A stretch of DNA of 64,000 nucleotides from Bradyrhizobium betae. GTDB lineage: Bacteria > Pseudomonadota > Alphaproteobacteria > Rhizobiales > Xanthobacteraceae. Each line of letters opens with the position of its first letter. The first letter of the stretch is position 1. Of the stretch, positions 1 through 8,541 are shown in pieces. The stretch spans positions 62,001-126,000 of the forward strand of contig NZ_MZXW01000057.1 of assembly GCF_004123905.1 (NCBI RefSeq), written 5' to 3'. Both the position numbers and the translations under genes were made by a program. The notes beneath the pieces are model-generated. The model ran no database searches. It saw nothing but the letters and a program-made list of their open reading frames with translations, and was not told the DNA's origin.

Positions 1-1
1 G

Positions 2-445
2 CTGCGCCAGCGCGTCTACGAGAACAATCTTCGCTATTTCGAGATCTTCGGCGCCAATCGCGGGCTGCTGCGGGCCTTCTTCGAGGCGAGCTATGTCGAT
101 CCTGAGATCGGCCGGAAGCGCGCCGAGATGCGCAGCGCCTACATCATCCGCGTGCGCGATCATCTGGAACGCCAGCGCCAGCTCTGCCGCTGCCTGCCGA
201 TCGATCCCGATGCCGCAGCGCTCTCGCTTGCGATGATGGCCGAGGGCACGGCCCAATCCTTTGCGATCCTGAAGATGGAGCCGTTCGAACGGCCGCTGGA
301 GCTGAAGCGGCTCTGCACCGAGGTCACCGAGATCTGGTGCCGCGCGGTCTACACCGATCCGGATCGATTGCTTACGCTCGAGGCTGCAAAACTGCCGGCC
401 GTCGCGACCGGCAGCAAGCGCAAGGGATGGCGGCACGACGGATGA
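2..445 (+). CDS. TetR-family transcriptional regulator, C-terminal part
   Basis: The reading frame is open from the window edge, so the N-terminal helix-turn-helix is outside. The visible 147 residues are helical and look like the ligand-binding domain of acyl-CoA-cluster TetR regulators, with a segment beginning YFEIFGANRGLLRAF and a C-terminal stretch on regulation of monomer contacts. Its stop overlaps the start of the next gene (ATGA), so it is probably co-transcribed with, and may control, the downstream acyl-CoA genes. The family call rests on context and helix pattern only, because the DNA-binding part cannot be seen. Confidence 0.6.
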   Translation: MRQRVYENNLRYFEIFGANRGLLRAFFEASYVDPEIGRKRAEMRSAYIIRVRDHLERQRQLCRCLPIDPDAAALSLAMMAEGTAQSFAILKMEPFERPLELKRLCTEVTEIWCRAVYTDPDRLLTLEAAKLPAVATGSKRKGWRHDG

Positions 446-1443
446 GCGCGATGGACAACGCCTTCAGCCAAGCCCTCGAGACCATGACGGTCCGCATCGT
501 TCCGGGCGCGCGCGGCATCGCCCATCTGCGGCGGCTGTCGGCGGGAGCGACCCTGGAGACCTGGTCGTTCGACGCCGTCGACGGCGACAGAGTGTTGCAC
601 CCGCTGATCCTGCGCCGCTCGCCCGGCGGCCTGCGCAGCACGGAATCGCTATCGCTGGAGGCTGAGGCCGATCTGATCCGCTTGCTCGATGGCAGCGGCG
701 TTCCGGTGGCAACCGTCGTGCACACGCTGGTGCCCGAGGACGGGCTCGGCGAGGGCTTTCTGATGACGCGGATCGAAGGCGAGACGATCGCACGCAAGGT
801 GTTGCGCGACGCCAAGTTCGCAGCCGTGCGCGCTCACCTCGCTTCGCAGTTCGGCACCATCCGGGGCACCATGACGAGGGTCGACGCCGCGCGCCTGCCG
901 GCGCTGCCGTTCAAGCCGGCCGACGTGATCCTGGCGCGGCTGGCCAGCCGCTACGATAGCCTCGGCGTCGCACGGCCGGTGTTCGACCTCGCGCTGCGCT
1001 GGCTTGCGCAGAACGCACCCGCGCCGCTCGACCAATATCGTCTGGTGCATGGCGATTTCCGGAATGGCAACATCATCTTCGGCAGCGAGGGCGTGCGCGC
1101 GGTGCTCGACTGGGAAGTCGCCCATATCGGCGATCCCGCCGAGGATCTCGCCTGGATCTCCACGCCGCCATGGCGTTTCGGCGAACTCGACCGTCCCGTT
1201 GGCGGGCTCGGCTCGCGGCAGCAATTGTTCGACGCCTACGAGGCGGCCTGCGGCGAACGCGCGGATCCCTCGCGCGTGCACTATTGGGAAGTGCTCGGCA
1301 GCCTGCGCTGGGGCGTGAGCTGTGCCAGCATGCTGGAGTGGTTCACCAGCGGGCGCGACCCTACCGTGGAGCGTGCGATGATCGCGCGGCGCGTGTCCGA
1401 GAACGAACTTGATTTGATGCGCATCCTGACCGGGACCGACTGA
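442..1443 (+). CDS. APH/ACAD10-like phosphotransferase family protein
   Basis: This 333-residue protein has the aminoglycoside-phosphotransferase/choline-kinase fold. The catalytic loop HGDFRNGN begins near residue 203, and the metal-binding VLDWEVAHIGD follows near 221. The start at 442 overlaps the preceding stop in an ATGA, so longer upstream starts were not used. Homologues beside acyl-CoA dehydrogenases resemble the kinase-like domain of eukaryotic ACAD10/11, which phosphorylates 4-hydroxy acyl-CoAs before elimination. That role is an inference from context. It sits in a run with a DUF6285-like gene and an acyl-CoA dehydrogenase, which supports a job in fatty-acid catabolism and not in antibiotic resistance. 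Confidence 0.85.
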   Translation: MSAMDNAFSQALETMTVRIVPGARGIAHLRRLSAGATLETWSFDAVDGDRVLHPLILRRSPGGLRSTESLSLEAEADLIRLLDGSGVPVATVVHTLVPEDGLGEGFLMTRIEGETIARKVLRDAKFAAVRAHLASQFGTIRGTMTRVDAARLPALPFKPADVILARLASRYDSLGVARPVFDLALRWLAQNAPAPLDQYRLVHGDFRNGNIIFGSEGVRAVLDWEVAHIGDPAEDLAWISTPPWRFGELDRPVGGLGSRQQLFDAYEAACGERADPSRVHYWEVLGSLRWGVSCASMLEWFTSGRDPTVERAMIARRVSENELDLMRILTGTD

Positions 1444-1444
1444 C

Positions 1445-1849
1445 ATGCTGGACCACCCCCGCGGCGCCGACATTCTCACTGCCGTCTCGAAGCTGCTGCG
1501 CGAGACGTTGATGCCGCAGCTGCCGGCCAATGCCGCCTTTCAGGCGCGGGTCGCCGCCAATGCGATCGACCTCGTCGCCCGCGAGATCAATTTCGGCGAG
1601 ACGGTCGAACGCGAGGCGCTCGAACGATTGCAGGCGCTGCTGAGCCGGGACGGCTCGCTGGACGAACTGGAAGCCGAACTGTCGGGCCGTATCCACCGCG
1701 GCGAGCTCGATCTGAAAAGCCCAGGTCTCGCCGACCATCTCTGGCAGACCACGCTCGACAAGATGAAGATCGATCAGCCCGCCTACGCCAGCTATCGCCG
1801 CGCGCTCGACGCACGCGCCGGCCAGCAGAATATCCAGAAAGAGGATTGA
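1445..1849 (+). CDS. DUF6285-like hypothetical protein
   Basis: A 134-residue protein, helical and acidic, with no signal peptide or membrane segment. Its N-terminal pattern (HPRGADILTAV, then FQARVAANAIDLVARE) matches what I recall of DUF6285 proteins, which lie between APH-type kinases and acyl-CoA dehydrogenases in many Proteobacteria. It starts one base after the preceding stop region and ends six bases before the dehydrogenase, so it belongs to the same transcript. Its function is unknown. The conserved neighbourhood suggests an accessory part of the kinase/dehydrogenase pair. Confidence 0.75.
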   Translation: MLDHPRGADILTAVSKLLRETLMPQLPANAAFQARVAANAIDLVAREINFGETVEREALERLQALLSRDGSLDELEAELSGRIHRGELDLKSPGLADHLWQTTLDKMKIDQPAYASYRRALDARAGQQNIQKED

Positions 1850-1855
1850 GCAGCA

Positions 1856-3136
1856 ATGGATTTCAGCATTCCGAAAGATCTCGTCGACTATCTCGCGAAA
1901 ATCGACGCCTTCGTCCAGGCCGAGATAAAGCCGCTGCAGGCGCAGGACGACAATGAGCGCTTCTTCGACCATCGCCGCGAATGGGCGCGGACCGATTTCG
2001 ACAATGACGGCCTGCCCCGTCCCGAATGGGAAGCGCTGCTCGAAAAGGCCAAGGCGCTGGCCGACAAGGCCGGTTTCTTCCGCTTCTCGCTACCCAAGGA
2101 GTTCGGCGGACAGGGCGGCGGAAATCTCTGGATGGCCGTGATCCGCGAGCATTTGGCAACCCAGGGCCTCGGCTTGCACAACGACCTGCAGAACGAGCAT
2201 TCCGTGGTCGGCAACTTCCCCTTCATCGTGATGCTGCGCGATTTCGGCACACAGGAGCAGAAGGAGAAGTTCATCCGGGGATCGCTCGACCGCAAGATCC
2301 GCGTCACCTTTGGATTGACCGAGCCGCATCACGGCTCCGACGCCACCCACATGGAGTCGCGCGCGGTGCGCGAGACCCGGGACGGCGTCGCCGGCTGGCT
2401 GATCAACGGCGAGAAGATGTGGACCACCGGCATGCACACAGCGTCGCATTGCTGCCTGTTTGCCCGCACTAGCGGCGAGGACGGCGACGCCAAGGGCATC
2501 ACCGCATTCCTCGTGCCGGCCAATTCGCCGGGCGTGAAGGTCGAGGAATATATGTGGACCTTCAACATGCCGACCGACCATCCGCGCGTCAGTTTCACCA
2601 ATGTCTGGGTGCCGGAAAGCGCGATGTTCGGACAGATCGATCGCGGCCTCGCGCTGGCGCAGGCCTTCGTGCACGAGAACCGCATCCGCCAGGCAGCGAG
2701 TTCGCTCGGCGCCGCCGCCTATTGCGTCAACGAGAGCGTCAAATACGCCAACCAGCGCAAGCCGTTCGGCAAGCCGCTGTCGGTCAACCAGGGCATCCAG
2801 TTTCCGCTCGTCGAGCTGGCCACCCAGATCGAGATGCTGCGCCTGCTGATCCGCAAGACCGCGTGGGAAATGGACAGCATGCCCCATCCCGAAGTCGAGA
2901 AGCGGCTCTCCGACAAGGTCTCGATGTGTAATTACTGGGCCAACCGGCTCTGCTGCGAGGCGGCCGACCGCGCCATGCAAGTGCACGGCGGCATCGGCTA
3001 CTCTCGCCACAAGGCATTCGAGCACATTTATCGCCATCACCGGCGCTACCGGATCACCGAGGGCTCCGAGGAGATCCAGATGCGCAAGGTGGCTGGATAT
3101 CTGTTTGGTTTCATGGGCCCCCACAAGAGGGCCTAG
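1856..3136 (+). CDS. acyl-CoA dehydrogenase family protein
   Basis: A flavoprotein of 426 residues that oxidises acyl-CoA to 2-enoyl-CoA with FAD. Typical ACAD motifs are visible: TFGLTEPHHGSDATHM (flavin contact), INGEKMWTTG, and near the C-terminus MQVHGGIGYSRHKAFEHIYR followed by RITEGSEEIQ. The length is slightly above the usual 380-400 because of an extended N-terminal helical region, as in ACAD10/11-like members. It follows the APH and DUF6285 genes with a 6-base gap. The natural substrate cannot be read from the sequence; 4-hydroxy or methyl-branched acyl-CoAs are possible from context. Confidence 0.92.
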   Translation: MDFSIPKDLVDYLAKIDAFVQAEIKPLQAQDDNERFFDHRREWARTDFDNDGLPRPEWEALLEKAKALADKAGFFRFSLPKEFGGQGGGNLWMAVIREHLATQGLGLHNDLQNEHSVVGNFPFIVMLRDFGTQEQKEKFIRGSLDRKIRVTFGLTEPHHGSDATHMESRAVRETRDGVAGWLINGEKMWTTGMHTASHCCLFARTSGEDGDAKGITAFLVPANSPGVKVEEYMWTFNMPTDHPRVSFTNVWVPESAMFGQIDRGLALAQAFVHENRIRQAASSLGAAAYCVNESVKYANQRKPFGKPLSVNQGIQFPLVELATQIEMLRLLIRKTAWEMDSMPHPEVEKRLSDKVSMCNYWANRLCCEAADRAMQVHGGIGYSRHKAFEHIYRHHRRYRITEGSEEIQMRKVAGYLFGFMGPHKRA

Positions 3137-3197
3137 GACCAGATCCGCCGGTGCCGACGGCCCGGCGGACGACGTAGGGAAGCACAAGGAGGACATC

Positions 3198-4406
3198 ATG
3201 CCGAACGTCTCTCGGCGAACGATCGCGCTCGCGTCGCTTGCCACACTTGCCGCCACGCTTGCACCAAAGGACCGCGCCTGGGCCGAGAAGAAATACGGCC
3301 CTGGCGTCAGCGACACCGAAATCAAGGTCGGCCAGACCATCGCCTATAGCGGTCCTGCCTCAGCCTATGGTCAGCTCGGCCAGGCCGAAGCGGCCTATTT
3401 CAAGATGATCAACGATCGCGGCGGCATCAATGGCCGCAAGATCAACTTCATTACGGTCGACGACGGCTATAGCCCGCCAAAAGCGGTCGAGCAGACTCGC
3501 CGCCTGGTCGAGCAGGAAGAAGTGGCGTTGATGTTCGGCATGCTCGGCACCCCGCTGAACCTTGCGACACGCACCTATCTGAACTCCAACAAGGTGCCTC
3601 AGCTGTTCGTCGCCGCCGGCTCCGAGCAGTTCGCCAATCCGGAGAAATTTCCGTGGACCATCGGCTTTCAGCCGACGCTACGCTCCGAGGGAATCTTCTT
3701 CGGCAAGCAGATCCTGGCTGTCAATGCCAACCCCAAGATCGGCGTGCTCTACCAATACGATGATTTTGGCAAGGAGATGTTGTCTGGCCTTTCCGATGGC
3801 TTGGGATCGAAGGCTGCGGCGATCGTGGCGAGCGAGAGCTTTACTCCCACCGATCCGACGATCGACTCGCAGATTGTCAAACTGAAGTCGGTCGGCGTCG
3901 ACACCGTCATGCTGTTTGCCTATGCCAAGCAGGCGGCCCAAGCCATCCGCAAGATCTACGAACTGAACTGGCAACCCGACACCTATCTGCATTCAGGGTC
4001 GGCGTCGATGAGTGCGACCCTGATACCGGCCGGCCTCGAGCGTTGCGTCGGCATCAAGACCGCGCGCTACATGAAGGATCCCTCCGATCCGCGGTGGCGC
4101 GACGACCCCGAGCTGAAACCATTCTACGAATGGCTCAATGAATACCTGCCAACCGCCAATTCGTCCGATACCTTCTTCCTGTCCGGATGGACCTTCAGTC
4201 AAATGCTGGTGCAGGTGCTGCGACAATGCGGCGACGACCTGACGCGCGAGAACATCATGCGCCAGGCCGCCAGTCTGAAGGATTTTCGCAATCCCGGACT
4301 CCTGCCGGGCAGCCTGATCAACACCAGTCGGACCGATTATCGCGTCGTGAAATTCATGACGCTCGAACGCTTCAACGGCAAAAACTGGGAGAGTGCCGGG
4401 ACCTGA
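3198..4406 (+). CDS. branched-chain-type ABC transporter substrate-binding protein
   Basis: A periplasmic ligand-binding protein of 402 residues (Peripla_BP_6, LivJ-like). The ATG at 3198 follows a strong AAGGAGG at 3186-3192 and gives a hydrophobic leader with a weak twin-arginine start (SRRTIALASLATLAATLA) ending near AWA. The mature N-terminus runs KYGPGVSDTEIKVGQT, then the typical GINGRKI motif. No permease or ATPase genes adjoin it. It is a paralogue of the equal-length product at 6381-7589. By location between an acyl-CoA dehydrogenase and a ligase it probably captures an organic acid and not an amino acid, which is an inference. Confidence 0.9.
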   Translation: MPNVSRRTIALASLATLAATLAPKDRAWAEKKYGPGVSDTEIKVGQTIAYSGPASAYGQLGQAEAAYFKMINDRGGINGRKINFITVDDGYSPPKAVEQTRRLVEQEEVALMFGMLGTPLNLATRTYLNSNKVPQLFVAAGSEQFANPEKFPWTIGFQPTLRSEGIFFGKQILAVNANPKIGVLYQYDDFGKEMLSGLSDGLGSKAAAIVASESFTPTDPTIDSQIVKLKSVGVDTVMLFAYAKQAAQAIRKIYELNWQPDTYLHSGSASMSATLIPAGLERCVGIKTARYMKDPSDPRWRDDPELKPFYEWLNEYLPTANSSDTFFLSGWTFSQMLVQVLRQCGDDLTRENIMRQAASLKDFRNPGLLPGSLINTSRTDYRVVKFMTLERFNGKNWESAGT

Positions 4407-4605
4407 CGATACGTCGTCTCGCGCATGAGTGACCGCTCGCCAGCAGCTCAACGCAAGCCGCATCTCGAGCGATCACTCAAGGTTTTGTCGCGCGGCGCTT
4501 TCGTTGAATTACGCCCTGCCAACAATGTTCGGCGCATGGTTGAGCCGTGCGCAACGGAGAAGAGCGCATGCCGCCACCTATAGCTCCTTCAGGCAGGTCG
4601 CTGCC

Positions 4606-6354
4606 ATGAACAGCCCGCGACGCGATTGGCCGGTGGTCTCGCTCCAGGAGACTTACGCCATCCTGACCGCTGCAGGTGCTCCGTTCGAGATGGAAACGCT
4701 CGACATCGCAGGCCGTCCCGTCCGGGTCTACAAGAACGCCCACCGCGATCTCCGCGCGATCTTCGAGGCAAGCAAGCTTTGGGGTGACCGCACCTACATC
4801 GTCTTTGGCAACGAGCGCGTCTCCTTTCGCGGACACTATCGTGCCGCATCTGCCCTGGCGTGGCGGTTGGTCGATGATTACGGCGTGCAGAAGGGAGATC
4901 GCGTCGCCATCGCCATGCGGAATTTCCCGGAATGGCCGCTGGCGTTCTGGGCGGCGACGGTCATCGGCGCGGTTGCGGTGCCGCTCAATGCCTGGGGGAC
5001 CGGGGACGACCTCGCCTATGGTCTGCGCGATTCCGGCGCATGCGTCGCCATCCTCGATGGTGAGCGTCTGGCTCGGCTCAAATCGCTCGCCCCGGGGGAC
5101 CACACCGCCGCGCTTATCGCAGTGCGCGCTGCGCCCGAGACCCGGGACGATGCGACCGCGCTCGAGGATCTGATCGGCCCAAGATCGAATTACCACGCGC
5201 TGCCGGACCGGGCGCCCCCCGATCGGGACATTCAGCCGGATGACGACGCAACCATCCTCTACACATCGGGCACCACCGGCCGCTCCAAGGGAGCGCTGGG
5301 AACGCATCGCAACATCATGTGCAACCTCGTGAACATTACGTTCTCGGGGGCCCGCGCGGCGATCCGGCGCGGCGATCCGCTGCCCGCACCGCCGGACGCG
5401 CAGAAGGCGGTCCTGCTGCCGGTCCCGTTCTTTCACGTCACGGGGTGCCACTCGATCATGATCCCGGCCTTGGCGAACGGCGCGAAGATCGTGCTGATGT
5501 ACAAGTGGAATGCCGAAGCGGCGCTCGAGCTGATCGAGCGCGAGCGCGTCAACGGCATGTCCGGCGTGCCATCGATGACGTGGCAATTGCTGGAATCGCC
5601 GGACTTCCAGGGCCGTGACGTTTCGAGCCTTGAAGGCCTGTCCTACGGCGGCGCCGCCGCATCGCCGGAGTTGACCCGGAAGGTCGCCGCGCTGTTCCCC
5701 GGCAAATTCGGAGGCACAGGCTATGGCGCTACCGAGACGTCCTCGGTCTCGACGTCGAACGGGGCCGAGGACTATCTGGCGCGGCCGGACTCGGTCGGGC
5801 CGGCCGTTCCCGGATGCGACCTGCGCGTCATCGACGATGCCGGAAACACGCTGCCCGTCGGCGCCATCGGCGAGCTCGAAATCTACGGCGGCAACGTCGT
5901 GAAAGGCTACTGGAACAATCCGCAGGCGACTGCGGCTGCGTTTCGCGATGGATGGTACCGGACGGGCGACATCGTCCGGATGGACGCGGACGGCTTTGTC
6001 TACCTGCTCGATCGCGTCAAGGACATGTTGATACGCGGCGGCGAGAACATCTACTGCGTCGAGATCGAGGACGCCCTGCTCGCTCATCCCGACATCTTCG
6101 AGGCTGCCATCGTCGGCATCCCCGACCGCGTGCTCGGTGAACGCGTCGGAGCCGTCGTGCGCGCAAGGGCGGGATCGCACCTCAGTCCCGAACAGGTGAT
6201 CGAGCACCTGCGCCCAAGGCTCGCGACTTTCAAGCTGCCGGTCCACGTCGACATCCGCTTCGAGGAGCTGCCACGCACCGCGAGCGGCAAGATCGTCAAG
6301 CGACAGCTTCGCGAAGAACTCGCCGCAAAGGCAAGTACACCCGGATCAGGGTGA
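4606..6354 (+). CDS. acyl-CoA synthetase, class I adenylate-forming
   Basis: A ligase of 582 residues that activates a carboxylic acid to acyl-AMP and then acyl-CoA. The phosphate loop YTSGTTGRSKGALGTH, the GYGATETSS motif, the YRTGD motif and the C-terminal GKIVKRQLRE with the catalytic lysine are all present in the expected order. The start at 4606 (MNSPRRDW) was preferred because upstream in-frame starts add a low-complexity Arg-rich stretch unlike the family. It lies between two paralogous SBP genes and is probably expressed with them. The substrate is not evident. It is clearly less similar to the other four ligases here than three of those are to one another. Confidence 0.9.
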   Translation: MNSPRRDWPVVSLQETYAILTAAGAPFEMETLDIAGRPVRVYKNAHRDLRAIFEASKLWGDRTYIVFGNERVSFRGHYRAASALAWRLVDDYGVQKGDRVAIAMRNFPEWPLAFWAATVIGAVAVPLNAWGTGDDLAYGLRDSGACVAILDGERLARLKSLAPGDHTAALIAVRAAPETRDDATALEDLIGPRSNYHALPDRAPPDRDIQPDDDATILYTSGTTGRSKGALGTHRNIMCNLVNITFSGARAAIRRGDPLPAPPDAQKAVLLPVPFFHVTGCHSIMIPALANGAKIVLMYKWNAEAALELIERERVNGMSGVPSMTWQLLESPDFQGRDVSSLEGLSYGGAAASPELTRKVAALFPGKFGGTGYGATETSSVSTSNGAEDYLARPDSVGPAVPGCDLRVIDDAGNTLPVGAIGELEIYGGNVVKGYWNNPQATAAAFRDGWYRTGDIVRMDADGFVYLLDRVKDMLIRGGENIYCVEIEDALLAHPDIFEAAIVGIPDRVLGERVGAVVRARAGSHLSPEQVIEHLRPRLATFKLPVHVDIRFEELPRTASGKIVKRQLREELAAKASTPGSG

Positions 6355-6380
6355 AAAACCGACATAATCGGGAGGAAGAA

Positions 6381-7589
6381 ATGAAGAAACTCTTGTCGGC
6401 CATATCAGCCCTATCGGCCGGGCTGCTTTTTGTGACAGGCGCAACGGCCGCCGAGAAGAAATACGACGAAGGCGCCTCGGATACCGAGATCAAGCTCGGC
6501 CAGACCATGCCCTATAGTGGCCCGCTGTCGATCCATGGCATCCAGGGCCGCACCGAGGTCGCCTATTTCAGGATGCTAAACGAGGAGAAAGGCGGCATCA
6601 ACGGCCGCAAGATCACTCTGATCTCCCTCGACGATGCCTTCTCGCCGCCCAAGACCGTCGAACAGACCCGCAAGCTGGTCGAGAACGACGGCGTGCTCGC
6701 GCTGTTCGGATCGTCCGGGACGGCGGCGCAGTCCTCCGTCCAGAAATACCTCAACAGCAAGGGCGTGCCGCAGCTGCTGGTTTCGACGGGCGCGAACAAG
6801 TGGAATCAGCCAAAAGCCTTCAAGTGGTCAACGCCCGCGTTCCATCTCTACGGCACCGAAGGGGAGATCCTCGCGAAGTACCTGCTGTCCGTGAAGCCGG
6901 ACGCCAAGATCGCGATCCTCATGCAGAACGACGATTTCGGCCGCGACTACGTCTCAGGCTTCAAGAAGGGCCTCGGCGACAAGGCCTCCACCATGATCGT
7001 CAAGGAGGTCACCTACGAGCTGACCGATCCCACGATGGATTCCCCGATCGCGCAGCTCAAATCGTCCGGCGCCGACGTGTTCTTCAACGTCTCGCTCGGC
7101 AAGGCCGCCTCGCAATCGATGAAGAAGGCCTATGAACTCGACTGGAAGCCGCTGCAGCTGGTTGTCAGCCCGTCGGTCGGCCGGCAATTCCTCGAGGCCG
7201 CGGGCTTCGATTCCGTCACCGGCATCATCGCGGCCACCCCTTACAAGCAGGTGTCGAGCCCCAAATGGGCCGAAGACCCTGATGTCGTCGCCTATCAGGC
7301 GTTCATGAAGAAGTATCTCCCCAGCGAAGACCCCAAGAACGAGATCGGCTTTGCGGTCTATTCGTTCGCCTACGTCATGGGAAAGATCATAGAGGCCTGC
7401 GGAGACAACCTCACGCGGGAGAACCTACTGTACCAGGCCACGCATATGAACAACGTTCCCGCGCCCTCGCTGCTGCCCGGCACCACCTACACGACGACAC
7501 CGGACAATTATGTCCCGTTCAAGCGGCTGGTCGTGCAGAAGTTCGACGGCAACGACTGGATCCAGGTCACGGCAATCACGGTCGATTAG
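6381..7589 (+). CDS. branched-chain-type ABC transporter substrate-binding protein
   Basis: A 402-residue LivJ-like binding protein. GGAGG at 6371-6375 sets the start. A Sec-type leader (KKLLSAISALSAGLLFVTG) ends near ATAA. The mature protein begins KKYDEGASDTEIKLGQT and carries GGINGRKITLISLDDAFSPP. It aligns along its whole length with the product of 3198-4406, including the C-terminal segment with ACGDNLTREN, so the two arose by duplication around the ligase gene. No transporter membrane subunits are adjacent. It probably docks with the LivH/LivMG/LivF set at 15.6-19.1 kb or with one elsewhere. Confidence 0.9.
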   Translation: MKKLLSAISALSAGLLFVTGATAAEKKYDEGASDTEIKLGQTMPYSGPLSIHGIQGRTEVAYFRMLNEEKGGINGRKITLISLDDAFSPPKTVEQTRKLVENDGVLALFGSSGTAAQSSVQKYLNSKGVPQLLVSTGANKWNQPKAFKWSTPAFHLYGTEGEILAKYLLSVKPDAKIAILMQNDDFGRDYVSGFKKGLGDKASTMIVKEVTYELTDPTMDSPIAQLKSSGADVFFNVSLGKAASQSMKKAYELDWKPLQLVVSPSVGRQFLEAAGFDSVTGIIAATPYKQVSSPKWAEDPDVVAYQAFMKKYLPSEDPKNEIGFAVYSFAYVMGKIIEACGDNLTRENLLYQATHMNNVPAPSLLPGTTYTTTPDNYVPFKRLVVQKFDGNDWIQVTAITVD

Positions 7590-7638
7590 ACCGTTTTCGA
7601 GCGAGGTGGACCCCGGCTCGCGTCAAGAAGACGCGCCT

Positions 7639-7659
7639 CGTTCCGATTCCATCGGAACG
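7639..7659. terminator. hairpin between convergent genes
   Basis: The arms CGTTCCGAT and ATCGGAACG are perfect 9-base complements with a TCC loop. The hairpin lies between two converging transcription units, which suits a bidirectional terminator. There is no T-tract on either side, so it is not a classical intrinsic terminator. It might also be a small dispersed palindrome. Confidence 0.35.
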
Positions 7660-7741
7660 GGAAAGGCTCTCGTCCGGGTCAACAGGCAATCATTGGGCGA
7701 TCGGATCTGATGACCGGTCGCCCTCTCTTATGCGAAATGGC

Positions 7742-8523
7742 CTAGCGGGGGGCCATGCGGATGGCACCGTCGAGGCGGACGTCTTCGCCGTTGAAGTAGC
7801 CGTTGGTGATCATGGTCAGCGCGAGCTGTGCATATTCCTCGGGCAGGCCGAGGCGCTTTGGGAACGGCACCGAGGCGCTGAGCGCTGCCTTGACGTTTTC
7901 CGGCGCTCCCTGCAGCAGCGGCGTGTTGAAGATGCCCGGCAGGATGGTGTTGACGCGGATGCCCTCGTTCATCAGGTCGCGCGCGATCGGCAGCGTCATG
8001 CCGACGACGCCGCCCTTGGAAGCCGAATACGCGGCCTGCCCCATCTACCCGTCCTCGGCCGCGACCGAAGCGGTGTTGACGATCGCGCCGCGCTCACCGT
8101 CCTCCAGCGGGTCAGCGACAGCATGCCCTTCGCCGACTTCGCGATGCAGCGGAAAGTGCCGACAAGGTTGATCTGGATGATGCGGTTGAAGGCATCGAGC
8201 GGAAAGTGGGTGGGTTCGCCGGTGCTCTTGTCCCGGCCGGCGGTCTTCACCGCGTTGCCGGTGCCTGCGCAGTTCACCAGGATACGCTCCTGGCCGTGCG
8301 CCGCACGGGCCTTGGCAAAGGCCGCATCGACCTCGGCGTCAGAAGTGACATCGACCTTGCAGAACACGCCGCCGATTTCCTTGGCGACGGCTTCGCCCTT
8401 CTCCACGTTGAAGTCGAAGATGGCGACCTTTACGCCTTGGGCAGCAAGCGCGCGCGAGGTGGCTGCGCCGAGGCCGGAGGCGCCGCCGGAGACCACCGCG
8501 GCAACCGATGAATCGAGTTTCAT
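7742..8523 (-). pseudogene. broken short-chain dehydrogenase (HSD10-like)
   Basis: The first part encodes a clear SDR: GGASGLGAATSRAL (cofactor loop), DVTSDAEV, LVNCAGTGNAV, with an insert typical of 3-hydroxyacyl-CoA dehydrogenase type 2. After KGMLSLT the frame is lost by one missing base near 8109. Restoring one base gives PLEDGERGAIVNTASVAAEDG, and then a TAG at 8045-8047 stands where a CAG (Q) is expected. The remainder reads MGQAAYSASKGG and continues to the end with the catalytic YxxxK. The span is 782 bases, one short of an intact 260-codon gene. Both lesions precede the active site, so the product is probably inactive. Sequencing error is possible. It lies downstream of the thiolase gene. 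Confidence 0.88.
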
Positions 8524-8541
8524 TGCAGTACCCCTTTCTGG

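Noticed and set aside
4425..4583. 53-codon plus-strand frame before the first ligase
   Set aside because: No ribosome site, no family match, and it overlaps the probable leader of the ligase gene.
4477..6246. 589-codon open frame on the minus strand opposite the ligase gene
   Set aside because: High-GC codon bias opens long antisense frames; the translation has no family motifs while the plus strand has all ligase motifs.
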